Source: Flavobacteriaceae bacterium 3519-10 | GTDB lineage: Bacteria; Bacteroidota; Bacteroidia; Flavobacteriales; Weeksellaceae | Direction of reading: 5' to 3' | DNA: 64,000 nt | NCBI GenBank assembly: GCA_000023725.1 | Contig: CP001673.1 | Coordinates: 816,342-880,341 of the forward strand | In this document: positions 17,882 to 27,328 of the stretch, piece by piece | Layout: each line of letters begins with the position of its first letter | Numbering within the stretch: position 1 is the stretch's first letter | Notes under the pieces: generated by a model | Seen by the model: the letters and a program-made list of their open reading frames with translations, nothing else | Databases searched by the model: none | What the model was told of the DNA's origin: nothing | Translations under genes and position numbers: made by a program

Positions 17882-17916
17882 CCTACGCTCACAAGAGATT
17901 TCAATTATTAAGCACT

Positions 17917-20364
17917 TTGAATTTCGCACAGATCATTTTACCGCTCAATCTTAAAGGCACTTTTACTTACAAAGTTCCGGACGAAATCATGCCTGATATT
18001 GAAGTCGGTATGCGCGTGCTGGTTTCGTTCCGCGGAAATAAAATCTACACCGGCATCGTATTCGAAATTCATAAGGACGAACCCGAGGGTTTTGTGCCAA
18101 AAGAAATTATCAGTATCCTTGATGACTTCCCGATTTTACCTCCGGAGCAAATCCGTTTCTGGAACTGGATCTCAGAATATTACCTCTGCAACCCCGGCGA
18201 AATTTACCGTTTTGCGTTTCCGGCCTCATTAAAACTCGAAAGCGAAACCTACCTGAAACTCAAGCCTAACGTAACGGTGGAATTCGAGAATCTGGATGTG
18301 AACGAAATGTACCTCATCCAGGCACTTGAAGTGAGGCAGTTGATTAATGTGACCGAAATCGAAGCTTTCATCCCCAAAAAGGAGATTGTAAAAACGATAA
18401 AATCATTAATCGATTTACAATATATCGAGATCGACGAGAAAATTGCGGAGAAATACAAGGCGAAGGAAGTTGCGTTTCTCCGGATTAAAGACAAAGAATC
18501 GGTTAATAAGCGTTTAGCCGAGGTGCTTTTATCTTTGAAGCGTTCGCCAAAACAGCAGGAGCTTTTGCTGCTTATCCTCGAAAAAGAAACCGAACATCCC
18601 GAAGTCCCGATTAAAAAATCAGTGATTTTCGATGAAGGTAATTTTGCCCATACCCAGCTCAAGACGCTCATCGAAAAAGGTCTGGTAGAAGAATATCTGC
18701 TGCAGAAAGACCGCCTTGCAACCTATGAAGGCCAGATCGAAGGGTTAGAAGAACTCACCGAATCTCAGCAACGCGCAAAAACTGAGATCGACGACGCTTT
18801 CACCAACGATAAGAATGTGCTTCTGCACGGCGTTACGTCGTCCGGCAAAACGCATATTTATCTGGATAAAATTGAGGAAACAGTTTTGGCAGGAAGAAAT
18901 GTCCTGTTTCTGCTCCCCGAAATTTCTCTGACCAAACAAATCGTGCAGCGTCTCGAGAGGAAATATGGCCGTCAGCTTGGCTTTTATCACCAGAAACTTA
19001 CAGATTTTGAGCGAGTGGAAGTTTGGCGGAAAGTGCGCAATAATGAAATTAAGGTGTTAATCGGCACCCGGAATTCGTTATTTCTTCCGTTTCAGAATCT
19101 GCGTTTAATCGTGGTAGATGAAGAACATGATTCAGCTTATAAACCGCGCGAGGTTTCGCCTTTTTTTAATGCCAAAGATGCTGCGCAGGTTTTAGCTAAA
19201 ATGTATGAGGGGCACTTGATTCTGGGTTCGGCCACGCCGTCGGTGGAATCGTATTATCTGGCGCAGAAAGAAAAGCTGCAGTATGTTTTTCTGGGCGAAC
19301 GGTTTGGTGATGTGAAACTGCCGGAATTTGAACTTGTAAATTTCAAAGAAGAGCAGGACTCAAAAAAAATCATCGGGAATTTTTCTGTAAAACTGATCGA
19401 CGATATTAAGTCAGAACTTGAACGTAATAAGCAGACCATGATTCTCCATAACCGCCGCGGCTACTCGAATGTGGTGGAATGCGAAAGTTGTGGCTATGTG
19501 AATTACTGCGCAAACTGCGATGTGGTGATGACTTTTCATAAATACTCGAATGAGATGAAATGCCATTATTGCGGACAGAAAGCTTCGAAACCGAAAGTCT
19601 GCCCGAAATGTCATTCAGAAAACCTAAACGAGCGTGGTGTAGGCGTTGAGCAGATTCACGAAGAAGTTTCGCGGCTGTTTCCGGATTCTGAAGTTGACAG
19701 AATGGATGTAGATTCGATGCGGAAAAAATTTGCGTACGAAAAGCTGTACGAAAAAATAGAGGAGAGCGAAACCGATATTGTAGTGGGAACTCAGATGATT
19801 TCAAAAGGCCTCGATTTCGATAATATTGAATTGGTCGCGATTCCCAAAGCAGATTCATTGCTTTATGTGCAGGATTTTCGGGCCGAGGAGCGTGCTTATC
19901 AACTGATTACGCAGGTTTCCGGGCGTGCGGGTCGTACTTCGGGCGAGGGCAAAGTAATCATACAGACCTATAACCCTTCGCATTCTGTGTTTCAGTTGAT
20001 CAGAGATAATGATACTGCCAGTATTTATGCGCATTTTCTTGAAGAACGGAGAAAGTTTTTATATCCGCCTTTCGTGAAGCTGATTATGATTGAACTTAAG
20101 CACAGGCGTGATGAGAAAGCTTCGCGTTCGGCGCAGTTTCTGGGTTCGGTGCTGCGGAAATATCTGCCTGAAGAATGCATTCTTGGACCCGAAAAATCGC
20201 CGATTGCAAAGTTGAATTTAATGTATCAGTATCAGATTATGCTTAAGCTGCCGCGCGGCAAAAGGTATCTGGAATTTAAGGCGCTTGTTTTAAAAAGTCT
20301 TGAAGAAATGGATGAAATTACCGCCTACCAGAGCGTAAAAAAGCTGATTTTTGTTGACTTTTAA
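17917..20364 (+). CDS. priA: Primosomal protein N' (replication restart helicase)
   Basis: About 815 residues from the TTG at 17917; an upstream GTG at 17860 would add 19 residues but lies before the -7 element. The preferred start gives (M)NFAQIILPLNLKGTFTY, the usual PriA beginning. Features in order: DNA-binding domain, Walker A in LLHGVTSSGKTHIY, DEEH box in VVDEEHDSAYK, then eight zinc-binding Cys starting at CESCGYVNYCANC and ending at VCPKC. The helicase motif VSGRAGRTSGEGKV follows. It reloads the replisome at stalled forks. It is transcribed alone. Confidence 0.94.
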   Translation: MNFAQIILPLNLKGTFTYKVPDEIMPDIEVGMRVLVSFRGNKIYTGIVFEIHKDEPEGFVPKEIISILDDFPILPPEQIRFWNWISEYYLCNPGEIYRFAFPASLKLESETYLKLKPNVTVEFENLDVNEMYLIQALEVRQLINVTEIEAFIPKKEIVKTIKSLIDLQYIEIDEKIAEKYKAKEVAFLRIKDKESVNKRLAEVLLSLKRSPKQQELLLLILEKETEHPEVPIKKSVIFDEGNFAHTQLKTLIEKGLVEEYLLQKDRLATYEGQIEGLEELTESQQRAKTEIDDAFTNDKNVLLHGVTSSGKTHIYLDKIEETVLAGRNVLFLLPEISLTKQIVQRLERKYGRQLGFYHQKLTDFERVEVWRKVRNNEIKVLIGTRNSLFLPFQNLRLIVVDEEHDSAYKPREVSPFFNAKDAAQVLAKMYEGHLILGSATPSVESYYLAQKEKLQYVFLGERFGDVKLPEFELVNFKEEQDSKKIIGNFSVKLIDDIKSELERNKQTMILHNRRGYSNVVECESCGYVNYCANCDVVMTFHKYSNEMKCHYCGQKASKPKVCPKCHSENLNERGVGVEQIHEEVSRLFPDSEVDRMDVDSMRKKFAYEKLYEKIEESETDIVVGTQMISKGLDFDNIELVAIPKADSLLYVQDFRAEERAYQLITQVSGRAGRTSGEGKVIIQTYNPSHSVFQLIRDNDTASIYAHFLEERRKFLYPPFVKLIMIELKHRRDEKASRSAQFLGSVLRKYLPEECILGPEKSPIAKLNLMYQYQIMLKLPRGKRYLEFKALVLKSLEEMDEITAYQSVKKLIFVDF

Positions 20365-20407
20365 CAAACTTTAACAGCTATGTCGGTCATTTTAAGACAG
20401 TTAATTC

Positions 20408-20436
20408 TTGCCTTGCGGTAATATTTAATAATTTTG
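20408..20436 (+). promoter_or_regulatory. Promoter of the dacB-type gene
   Basis: TTG (20408-20410), 18 nt, then TAATTTTG (20429-20436), a full Bacteroidota-type promoter. Transcription should start near 20441, leaving a 5' leader of about 70 nt. Confidence 0.65.
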
Positions 20437-20448
20437 AGCGTTTCTAAA

Positions 20449-20483
20449 AGGCTGTGCATCTGTTTCCGGTTATGAAACAGCCT
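20449..20483 (+). promoter_or_regulatory. Stem-loop in the dacB 5' leader
   Basis: AGGCT (20449-20453) can pair with AGCCT (20479-20483), and inside it GTTTC (20462-20466) with GAAAC (20474-20478). The position between promoter and start codon makes it a leader-RNA structure. There is no T-run, so it is not a terminator. Confidence 0.4.
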
Positions 20484-20509
20484 CACAGATAATCAAATAA
20501 CAAAATTAA

Positions 20510-21970
20510 ATGATTAGACTCAAAAATATTTTTCTCGCCCAGGCACTTGCGTTTTCAGCAATTACATTCGGGCAGGGCACTTACGCCAGTTCAAATTACC
20601 CTCAATCTTTCGAAAACCGCCCAAGTTCGGTTGTAAAAGAAGTCAGCGCACCTGAAAAGCTGATGACTGCCAAGGAACTTTTGGATATCAATATTAATGC
20701 CATGGCTGGCGACCCGGTACTTCGTAATGCCAACTGGGGATTTGTAGTTTTCGATCCTAAAACAAAAAAAATCGTAAGCTCTTATAATGAAAACACTCCG
20801 CTTATTGCGGCTTCCACTACTAAACTATTAACAACCGATACCGCGATGAGCCTGCTGGGAAGTAACTTCCGCTGGCATACACAGCTCGAACATTCCGGCA
20901 CTGTAGATGCGGACGGTGTGCTCCAGGGAAACCTTTACATCGTGGGCAGCGGAGATCCGTCACTAGGAACCAACAAAGCGGGAGCATCTTCTTATTCGGC
21001 GGTAGTTTCAGATTTTCTGTATGCGCTTTCTGAAAAAGGAATTAAAAAAGTGAATGGCGACATCATCATTCAGACCGGAATTTTCAAAGCCAATAAAATG
21101 CAGCGCCTACCAGAAAACATCGTGTGGCTCGAGAACGGCAGTTATTACCTGCCGGCCGGATCTACCTTCCAGATAAGCCCTCAGAATGAAAAATTGATTG
21201 CGAAATCATCAAACCCATTTAACGAAAACAAAAATTTTTATTATATCTCGCCTTACATTAAGCAAATGGTGTACGCAGATAAGTTTGAAGGCGCCGGACT
21301 GACGACCAAAGTTGCCGACCCACCAGCTTATCTTGCGAATACCATGCGGGCTTCAATGATAAAAAAAGGAGTTCACGTTTCCGGAAAAGTAATTACGAAA
21401 ATCACCGATGTAGATCCTGAAATCCGTACAAAGGTCGCGGTTTATGCTTCCCCAACTTTGGGAGAAATTGTTCACTATATCAATCAGCGAAGTGATAATG
21501 CACTTGCCGAAGCCACTTTGCGTACCGTAGGTTTCCAGAAAGAAGGAGATCAAACACTTGAAAGCGGCAGGAGAGTGGTTACAGACCACCTGAAGTCGAT
21601 TAATTTTGATACCAGCGGACTTAATTATATGGACGGAAGCGGACTCTCGCGCGGTAACGTGGTAACACCGATCTCACAAGCGAAATTCCTCACCGGTTTA
21701 ATGGACGAAAAATATTTTAAGACCTATTTCGAATCTCTTCCTGTAGCGGGACAGTCCGGCACATTAAAGAACACTTTTACGGGTGAAGGCAACGGCCAGA
21801 TATTCGCAAAAACCGGTACTTTAAACAAAGTGAAAACGCTCGCCGGATATCTTAAAACAAACACAGGCAAGACGCTGGTTTTCTCGTTGCTGATCAATAA
21901 TTACGGCGGCTCTGTGGATCAGGTTAAAGTCCGGATGGAACAAATTCTGAAGCCCGCGCTTCAGCTGTAG
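20510..21970 (+). CDS. dacB: PBP4-type D-alanyl-D-alanine carboxypeptidase/endopeptidase
   Basis: A 486-residue periplasmic class C penicillin-binding protein. A signal peptide (about residues 1-22) is followed by the active-site SxxK in AASTTKLLTT, the SxN motif in NQRSDNALAEA, and KTG in IFAKTGTLNKVKTLAGY. A large inserted domain between SxxK and SxN is typical of PBP4. It trims stem peptides or cleaves cross-links in peptidoglycan. It has its own promoter and terminator. Confidence 0.94.
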   Translation: MIRLKNIFLAQALAFSAITFGQGTYASSNYPQSFENRPSSVVKEVSAPEKLMTAKELLDININAMAGDPVLRNANWGFVVFDPKTKKIVSSYNENTPLIAASTTKLLTTDTAMSLLGSNFRWHTQLEHSGTVDADGVLQGNLYIVGSGDPSLGTNKAGASSYSAVVSDFLYALSEKGIKKVNGDIIIQTGIFKANKMQRLPENIVWLENGSYYLPAGSTFQISPQNEKLIAKSSNPFNENKNFYYISPYIKQMVYADKFEGAGLTTKVADPPAYLANTMRASMIKKGVHVSGKVITKITDVDPEIRTKVAVYASPTLGEIVHYINQRSDNALAEATLRTVGFQKEGDQTLESGRRVVTDHLKSINFDTSGLNYMDGSGLSRGNVVTPISQAKFLTGLMDEKYFKTYFESLPVAGQSGTLKNTFTGEGNGQIFAKTGTLNKVKTLAGYLKTNTGKTLVFSLLINNYGGSVDQVKVRMEQILKPALQL

Positions 21971-21990
21971 ACAAAACTAACAGAATTTAA

Positions 21991-22024
21991 AACCTTGCAA
22001 TTTTTTTTTGCAGGGTTTTTTTTA
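21991..22024 (+). terminator. Intrinsic terminator of dacB
   Basis: AACCTTGCAA (21991-22000) pairs with TTGCAGGGTT (22008-22017) with one G-T wobble, followed by a run of T. Confidence 0.85.
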
Positions 22025-22048
22025 TCTTTAATGCCTAAATAATTCTAA

Positions 22049-23983
22049 ATGAAAAAATTTTATGTAATCGCTATTTCGTTGATTATTCTTCAGGTTTTTG
22101 GGCAGAAAAATGAGGAAGCCGAACGAAAAAGCATGATAAGTAAGGAACTGCTTAAATACTCGAAAATGATCGATTACAATGTAAATCCCAATACATTGAA
22201 CTACGATTTGCGGTATCAGCGGTTAGAATTGGATCTTGATCCGGCACAGCAGTTCGTGAGCGGCACGGTAACCAGCCACTTTGTACCCAACCAAAATATC
22301 TCAAGTATTTATTTTGATCTGTCGAATGCCCTTACCGTTTCTGAGGTAAAATATCACGGCGCAAACCTTCCGTTTACGCAGCTTGCAACGAAAGAAGTGA
22401 AAATAGATTTTCCGGCGAACATTGCGGCCGCAACCGTAGATTCACTTTCAATTAAATATTCGGGCGTACCAGATACCGGCGGAAGTGCCGGTGATGCATT
22501 TACCATATCCACGCAGGGCGGTGTTCCTGCATTATACACGCTTTCGGAACCGTATGGCGCCCAGGAATGGTTTCCGACGAAACAGAGTCTCAACGATAAG
22601 ATTGAGAAAGTTGATATTAAAATCAACACACCTTCGCAATACAATGTTGCTTCAAACGGCAAACTGCTTTCAGAAAATATCATTGCGGGTGGTCGAAAAC
22701 TTACCTTCTGGCAGCATAATTATCCCATTCCGGCTTATCTGATTGCGCTGGGAATTACCAACTATACTAAACTGAACGACACGGTAGGTAATCCGCCGTT
22801 TCCGTTTGTGAACTATCTGTATCCGTCCACTACCACAAACAGCGGCATCATGTCGAACATTGAATGGACCAAAACGGTGATGAACACTTTTGAGCAGTAC
22901 TTCGGGCCTTATCCTTACCGCGCTGAAAAATACGGGCACATGCAGTTCGGCTGGGGCGGCGGTATGGAGCACGCCACCATGTCATCAATGGGTGCCTGGA
23001 GCCGTGGGATCATTGCACACGAGTTAGCGCACCAATGGTTTGGTGATAAAGTAACCTGTGGTGCCTGGAATGACATCTGGCTTAACGAAGGTTTTGCAAC
23101 TTTCGGCGAGCATCTCGCGAATGAAAAACTGCTGATGACCAACGCACAGTTTATGAGTTATCTGGCCTCGGAGATGAGCTACATCACCGGTTCTGCAGGA
23201 GGAAGCGTTTATGTTTCAGACAGCAACCTTGGTAATACAGGCGCAATTTTCAGCGGAAGGTTATCGTATTCCAAAGGTGGATATGTGGTGCGGATGATTA
23301 AATGGATTCTGGGCGATGATGCCTTCTATGCCGCATTAAAAGATTATCATTCGCGGCCAGACCTTGCGTACAGCTATGCACGTACAGAAGATTTGAAAAA
23401 CTCGCTGCTTCAGTCTACAGGAAAAGATTTCACAGAATTCTTCAACGACTGGGTTTACGGACAGGGACATCCTACCTACCAGATCCGCTGGAACCAGACG
23501 CCTGATCAAGTGGTGAGATTCCGTGTGAGCCAGACGCGCAGCCATTCATCGGTGAGTTTTTTCGAAATGCCACTGCCAATCAAAGTAAACGGGACAGGTG
23601 GACAGGTTGCTTATCTGGTTCTCAATCATACCTCGAACAACCAGAATTTTGCAAATCAGGTAACATTTCCGGTTGCTTCGGTTCAGTTCAATTATGAAAA
23701 TCAGATTTTGCAGCGCAATTCTACCGTAACTTTCGATCCGTCCGTACTTGCCGTGGATGATGAAACGAAGAATGCGGTGAAAATATATCCTAATCCGGTA
23801 AAAGATCAACTTTCTGTATCAGGAATTAAAAACGGTGTGAAGTATGAAATTTTTAGTATCGACGGTAAATTGGTCCGATCCGGTACTTACGAGTCAGGAC
23901 AGCCTCTTTACGTGAGCGCTCTGATGAAGGGAGTTTATTTCTTTACTATCGACAACCAGAAACTGAAATTTATAAAAGAGTAA
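22049..23983 (+). CDS. Secreted M1-family metalloaminopeptidase with T9SS sorting domain
   Basis: A 644-residue protein with a signal peptide (MKKFYVIAISLIILQVFGQ), an N-terminal beta-domain and a gluzincin catalytic domain. The zinc motif HELAHQWFGD, with the third ligand in WLNEGFATFGE, lies around residues 330-355. The substrate-binding GxMEN motif appears as GGMEH, a variant in which the last residue is His. The final 75 residues (KIYPNPVKDQLSV to KLKFIKE) form a type A T9SS C-terminal sorting domain, so the protein should be exported across the outer membrane and kept on the surface or released. It probably supplies amino acids from external peptides. Confidence 0.93.
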   Translation: MKKFYVIAISLIILQVFGQKNEEAERKSMISKELLKYSKMIDYNVNPNTLNYDLRYQRLELDLDPAQQFVSGTVTSHFVPNQNISSIYFDLSNALTVSEVKYHGANLPFTQLATKEVKIDFPANIAAATVDSLSIKYSGVPDTGGSAGDAFTISTQGGVPALYTLSEPYGAQEWFPTKQSLNDKIEKVDIKINTPSQYNVASNGKLLSENIIAGGRKLTFWQHNYPIPAYLIALGITNYTKLNDTVGNPPFPFVNYLYPSTTTNSGIMSNIEWTKTVMNTFEQYFGPYPYRAEKYGHMQFGWGGGMEHATMSSMGAWSRGIIAHELAHQWFGDKVTCGAWNDIWLNEGFATFGEHLANEKLLMTNAQFMSYLASEMSYITGSAGGSVYVSDSNLGNTGAIFSGRLSYSKGGYVVRMIKWILGDDAFYAALKDYHSRPDLAYSYARTEDLKNSLLQSTGKDFTEFFNDWVYGQGHPTYQIRWNQTPDQVVRFRVSQTRSHSSVSFFEMPLPIKVNGTGGQVAYLVLNHTSNNQNFANQVTFPVASVQFNYENQILQRNSTVTFDPSVLAVDDETKNAVKIYPNPVKDQLSVSGIKNGVKYEIFSIDGKLVRSGTYESGQPLYVSALMKGVYFFTIDNQKLKFIKE

Positions 23984-23991
23984 TTTTATTG

Positions 23992-24019
23992 AAGCCTGCA
24001 GAAATGCAGGCTTTTTTGT
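23992..24019 (+). terminator. Intrinsic terminator of the M1 peptidase gene
   Basis: Perfect 9-bp stem AAGCCTGCA (23992-24000), GAAA tetraloop, TGCAGGCTT (24005-24013), then T-run. Confidence 0.92.
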
Positions 24020-24138
24020 TTGTTGCGCGATATTAGATCATTATGGATAGAATGGGTGTTTTACCGTAAGCGTGATGGATAAGTGTTTTTTAATTTTACA
24101 TATTTCAGTCGACAAACAAAAACTAAATTAATAGTAAC

Positions 24139-24969
24139 ATGGAAACTCTAAACAGACTTATGATGCTTGCGTTGGTTTTATTTAACGCGCTGCTTGTTGC
24201 GCAAAATTCCGATGAAGAAAAAGTGTTGCAGATAAATTCGGCCTATGATAAGGCTACACTAAGCGGTGACGTTTCTTATTTCGAAAGGGTGTTAGCTCCA
24301 AATTTTGTAGGTTATCACCCGGACGGCTCAGTAGGCACACGTGCAGAGGTTTTAGAAAAATTAAAAAATGAAAAAGCGAAACCAACTTACAGATTGCTCA
24401 GCATGACCAGTGACGACGTTAAAGTGAAAGTCTCAGGCGACCTTGCGTACGTTACAGGAAAATGGAAAGCTTCAACCAGCGGAATTGATTCAAATCCCAT
24501 TCCTCATGAAGATACCGGATATTACGGGTCTGTATTCGAAAAGCAAAACGGTAACTGGTTGCTGGTCGCTGATCATTCTTCCGAAAAGGCGCATACCGCG
24601 GAAGAATTGGAACCTTCACTAAAAACTGCCAGCGAGAAATATGACGAAGCTATTAGAACGAAAAATGTAAACTTATTAGATCAATTACTATCCGCAGAAT
24701 TTATTTCAATTAACGAAGAAGGCAAGATGAATAATAAAAGTGAGGAAATGGCGCAGTTAGGGACTTCAGATTTGGTAATTTCTTCGTTAACGACGAGTGA
24801 TAAAAAGTTTAAAATTCATCGAAGCACCGCGCTGGAAACAGGAATCTTTGAGGTGAAAGGTTTATTCAAAAAGCAGGCGTTCGCAGAAAAAGGCCGCTAT
24901 TCGTCAGTTTGGTTTTATAGTGGCGGAAAATGGTTGCTTGTAAGCGATCATAGCAGTATCATCAAATAA
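24139..24969 (+). CDS. Secreted protein with two tandem NTF2-like (DUF4440) domains
   Basis: A 276-residue protein with a signal peptide ending near LLVAQ (residue 22). Two copies of a SnoaL/DUF4440-like fold follow, at about residues 27-150 and 155-275. Each starts with a helix around an AYDKA or KYDEA motif and ends almost identically, in WLLVADHSSEK and WLLVSDHSSIIK. This family often forms cavities that bind small ligands, with or without catalysis. The duplicated form suggests an intramolecular pseudo-dimer. No catalytic assignment is possible. Confidence 0.8.
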   Translation: METLNRLMMLALVLFNALLVAQNSDEEKVLQINSAYDKATLSGDVSYFERVLAPNFVGYHPDGSVGTRAEVLEKLKNEKAKPTYRLLSMTSDDVKVKVSGDLAYVTGKWKASTSGIDSNPIPHEDTGYYGSVFEKQNGNWLLVADHSSEKAHTAEELEPSLKTASEKYDEAIRTKNVNLLDQLLSAEFISINEEGKMNNKSEEMAQLGTSDLVISSLTTSDKKFKIHRSTALETGIFEVKGLFKKQAFAEKGRYSSVWFYSGGKWLLVSDHSSIIK

Positions 24970-25022
24970 GATTATTAGTAATTAAAACTGCAAAACTTCT
25001 CTGATATCTCATATTTAGACCT

Positions 25023-25571
25023 ATGATACAAACCCGAAAACAGTTCCTTAGTACTGCTTCGATCAGTATGTTTGGACTAATGATCGCCCCAAATCTTTTA
25101 TCAAATGAAATTTCGGATGGCAAACCGGTCATCATGCACGCCGATGAAGGCGAAACATACTGGATCGGAATGAGAAATTCGCCGCTAACCATTAAAATTG
25201 CCAAAGATCACGGCAATAATACGTCGATGTCCCTGTGTACCGAATTAATTGCCCCGGCAGAAGACGTTCCTGTTCATAAGCATTTAAACGAAGATGAATT
25301 GATTTTTATCCATACCGGCGAGGGAATGCTGACGGTTGGCGACGATGATATTCCTGTTCGCAAGGGAAGTGTAGCGCTTATCCCAAAAGGCATCTGGCAT
25401 GGTCTAAAAAACATTGGTAGCGACCCGCTACTGATGGTTTTTAGTTATTCTCCGGCAGGTTTTGAAGGGTACTTCCGAGAGTTGGGTTCGCCCGCAGGCA
25501 CACCGTGGCAGCCTAAAAGTAAAGAAGCGTTTGAGAAACTCGACAAAAAATGGGGAATCGTATATAGGTGA
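25023..25571 (+). CDS. Cupin-domain protein with an N-terminal export signal
   Basis: A 182-residue protein. The start IQTRKQFLSTASISMFGLMI resembles a Tat-like or Sec signal, though only one Arg of a twin-Arg pair is present. The cupin metal motif is visible as VPVHKHLNEDELIFIHTGEG (two His and a Glu) around residues 81-100. The second motif, PKGIWHGLKNIG, provides the third His. Likely a periplasmic metal-binding cupin of unknown substrate. It may be cotranscribed with the NTF2-like gene 53 bp upstream. Confidence 0.8.
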   Translation: MIQTRKQFLSTASISMFGLMIAPNLLSNEISDGKPVIMHADEGETYWIGMRNSPLTIKIAKDHGNNTSMSLCTELIAPAEDVPVHKHLNEDELIFIHTGEGMLTVGDDDIPVRKGSVALIPKGIWHGLKNIGSDPLLMVFSYSPAGFEGYFRELGSPAGTPWQPKSKEAFEKLDKKWGIVYR

Positions 25572-25597
25572 ACCAATCTAAGGATTCATTTTAAATT

Positions 25598-25630
25598 AGC
25601 CTTCATCATCTGTTGATTTGAGGGCTTTTT
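25598..25630 (+). terminator. Intrinsic terminator after the cupin gene
   Basis: AGCCTTCA (25598-25605) pairs with TGAGGGCT (25619-25626) with one wobble, followed by five T. Confidence 0.65.
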
Positions 25631-25659
25631 CTTATTTTAGCAATTCTAAACCAACTACT

Positions 25660-26853
25660 ATGATCTCCGAAAAATTTACAAATACACTACAGAACGAACT
25701 TACCAATATAAAAAACGATGGTCTTTTTAAAACCGAAAGAATCATTACGTCGCAACAGTCCGCGGAGATTGAAGCCAACGGCAAAAAGCTGCTGAATTTC
25801 TGTGCAAACAACTACCTCGGCCTTTCCAACCATCCGGAAGTGATGAAAGCATCACAGGACATGATCGAAAGTCATGGTTACGGGATGTCATCGGTTCGCT
25901 TTATTTGCGGAACTCAGGATATTCATAAAGAACTTGAAGCTAAAATTTCTACATTTCTAGGCATGGAAGACACCCTTCTGTACGCAGCATGTTTCGATGC
26001 GAACGGTGGCGTTTTCGAACCTTTATTTTCTGCGGAGGACGCTATCATTTCAGATGAACTCAATCATGCATCAATTATAGATGGTGTAAGATTATGTAAA
26101 GCGGCCAGATACCGCTACAAAAACAATAATATGGAAGATCTTGAAGCGCAGTTAAAAATTGCTACCGAAAAGAATCACCGTTTCAGAATTATTGTAACCG
26201 ACGGCGTTTTCTCCATGGACGGAATTGTGGCTGATCTGAAAGGGCTGTGCGATTTAGCAGATAAATATGATTGTCTTGTGATGGTTGATGATTCGCACGC
26301 TACCGGATTTATCGGGAAAACAGGTCGTGGCACACACGAGGCGAATGATGTGATGGGCAGAGTTGATATTATTACTTCGACTTTGGGTAAAGCTTTAGGC
26401 GGCGCATTAGGTGGATTTACTTCCGGAAAAAAAGAAATTATCGATATGCTGAGACAGCGTTCACGGCCCTATTTATTTTCAAATTCCTTGGCTCCAGGAA
26501 TCGTTGGCGCTGCGATGAAAGTGCTTGAAATGATTTCGGACGATACTGGTTTAAGAGATCAGGTAATGGAAAACGCCGAATATTTCCGCACCAAAATGCA
26601 GGCTTTAGGGTTCGACATTCCCGAAGGTGACGCAGCGATCGTTCCTGTCATGCTGTACGACGCGCCATTAGCCCAAAAAATGGCCGAAAAGCTGATGGAT
26701 GAAGGCATTTATGTGATTGGTTTCTTTTATCCTGTTGTACCGAAAGGTAAAGCCAGAATTCGTGTACAGCTATCTGCAGCACACACAAAAGAGCATTTGG
26801 ATAAGGCGATTGCAGCGTTCGAGAAAGTGGGGAAGGAATTGAACGTTATTTAA
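25660..26853 (+). CDS. kbl: Glycine C-acetyltransferase (2-amino-3-ketobutyrate CoA ligase)
   Basis: A 397-residue PLP enzyme of the alpha-oxoamine synthase family. The ATG at 25660 ([14 protein letters not shown]) is preferred over a TTG 14 codons earlier, which overlaps the upstream terminator. Conserved parts are [16 protein letters not shown], the substrate-binding [17 protein letters not shown], the Asp region [12 protein letters not shown], and the PLP Lys in [15 protein letters not shown]. It splits 2-amino-3-ketobutyrate with CoA into glycine and acetyl-CoA (threonine degradation) or runs in reverse. The threonine dehydrogenase partner is not in the window. Confidence 0.93.
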   Translation: MISEKFTNTLQNELTNIKNDGLFKTERIITSQQSAEIEANGKKLLNFCANNYLGLSNHPEVMKASQDMIESHGYGMSSVRFICGTQDIHKELEAKISTFLGMEDTLLYAACFDANGGVFEPLFSAEDAIISDELNHASIIDGVRLCKAARYRYKNNNMEDLEAQLKIATEKNHRFRIIVTDGVFSMDGIVADLKGLCDLADKYDCLVMVDDSHATGFIGKTGRGTHEANDVMGRVDIITSTLGKALGGALGGFTSGKKEIIDMLRQRSRPYLFSNSLAPGIVGAAMKVLEMISDDTGLRDQVMENAEYFRTKMQALGFDIPEGDAAIVPVMLYDAPLAQKMAEKLMDEGIYVIGFFYPVVPKGKARIRVQLSAAHTKEHLDKAIAAFEKVGKELNVI

Positions 26854-26877
26854 TATATGTACTTGCCTTAATATTTC

Positions 26878-27318
26878 ATGGATAAATTGTTGTCTTTATT
26901 ATTGGGTGTTTTGTTTTTGCAGATTTCCTGTAATTCAAAATTAAATCAGTATCGCGAGGTTTCGGACTCACAGCGGCACCGACATGGGAAATGGATTGAA
27001 AAAGATAACGTGGCTGGTGGCGAGTTTCTAATGAAAGGTAAGTATAAGAATGGCGAGAAAGCCGGTATCTGGAGAACCTATTACAATGGAGATCTCTTCC
27101 AAAAAGACAGGATTAAAGACAGTATTATATTGACGAAGATTTATTTTCCGGATGGAAAAATTAAGGAACGGGGCCAATCGAAATTAATTATTACTAACGA
27201 CTTAAGGCATTGGTTCTATTTCGGCGATTGGAAATATTATAATCAAAACGGAGAATTACAGTATATTAAAACCTATCATCCTAACAATCAGTTTGATAGC
27301 ATTTCCTTTCTCAAATAA
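26878..27318 (+). CDS. Small lipoprotein with MORN-like (YwqK-type) repeats
   Basis: A 146-residue protein with a lipoprotein signal (LLGVLFLQISC, lipid-anchored Cys at residue 18). The rest carries imperfect W/Y/G-rich repeats such as RHGKWIEKDN, KGKYKNGEKAGIWRTYYNG, YFPDGKIKERG and WKYYNQNGELQYIK. This is the style of toxin-antitoxin YwqK/MORN-like proteins, where the name does not imply a proven toxin role. Probably attached to the periplasmic or outer face of a membrane. Function unknown. Confidence 0.72.
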   Translation: MDKLLSLLLGVLFLQISCNSKLNQYREVSDSQRHRHGKWIEKDNVAGGEFLMKGKYKNGEKAGIWRTYYNGDLFQKDRIKDSIILTKIYFPDGKIKERGQSKLIITNDLRHWFYFGDWKYYNQNGELQYIKTYHPNNQFDSISFLK

Positions 27319-27328
27319 CGTAGTAAAC

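Noticed and set aside
25618-25659. Upstream TTG start for kbl
   Set aside because: It lies within the terminator of the cupin gene and the extra residues do not match the family; the ATG at 25660 gives the normal N-terminus.
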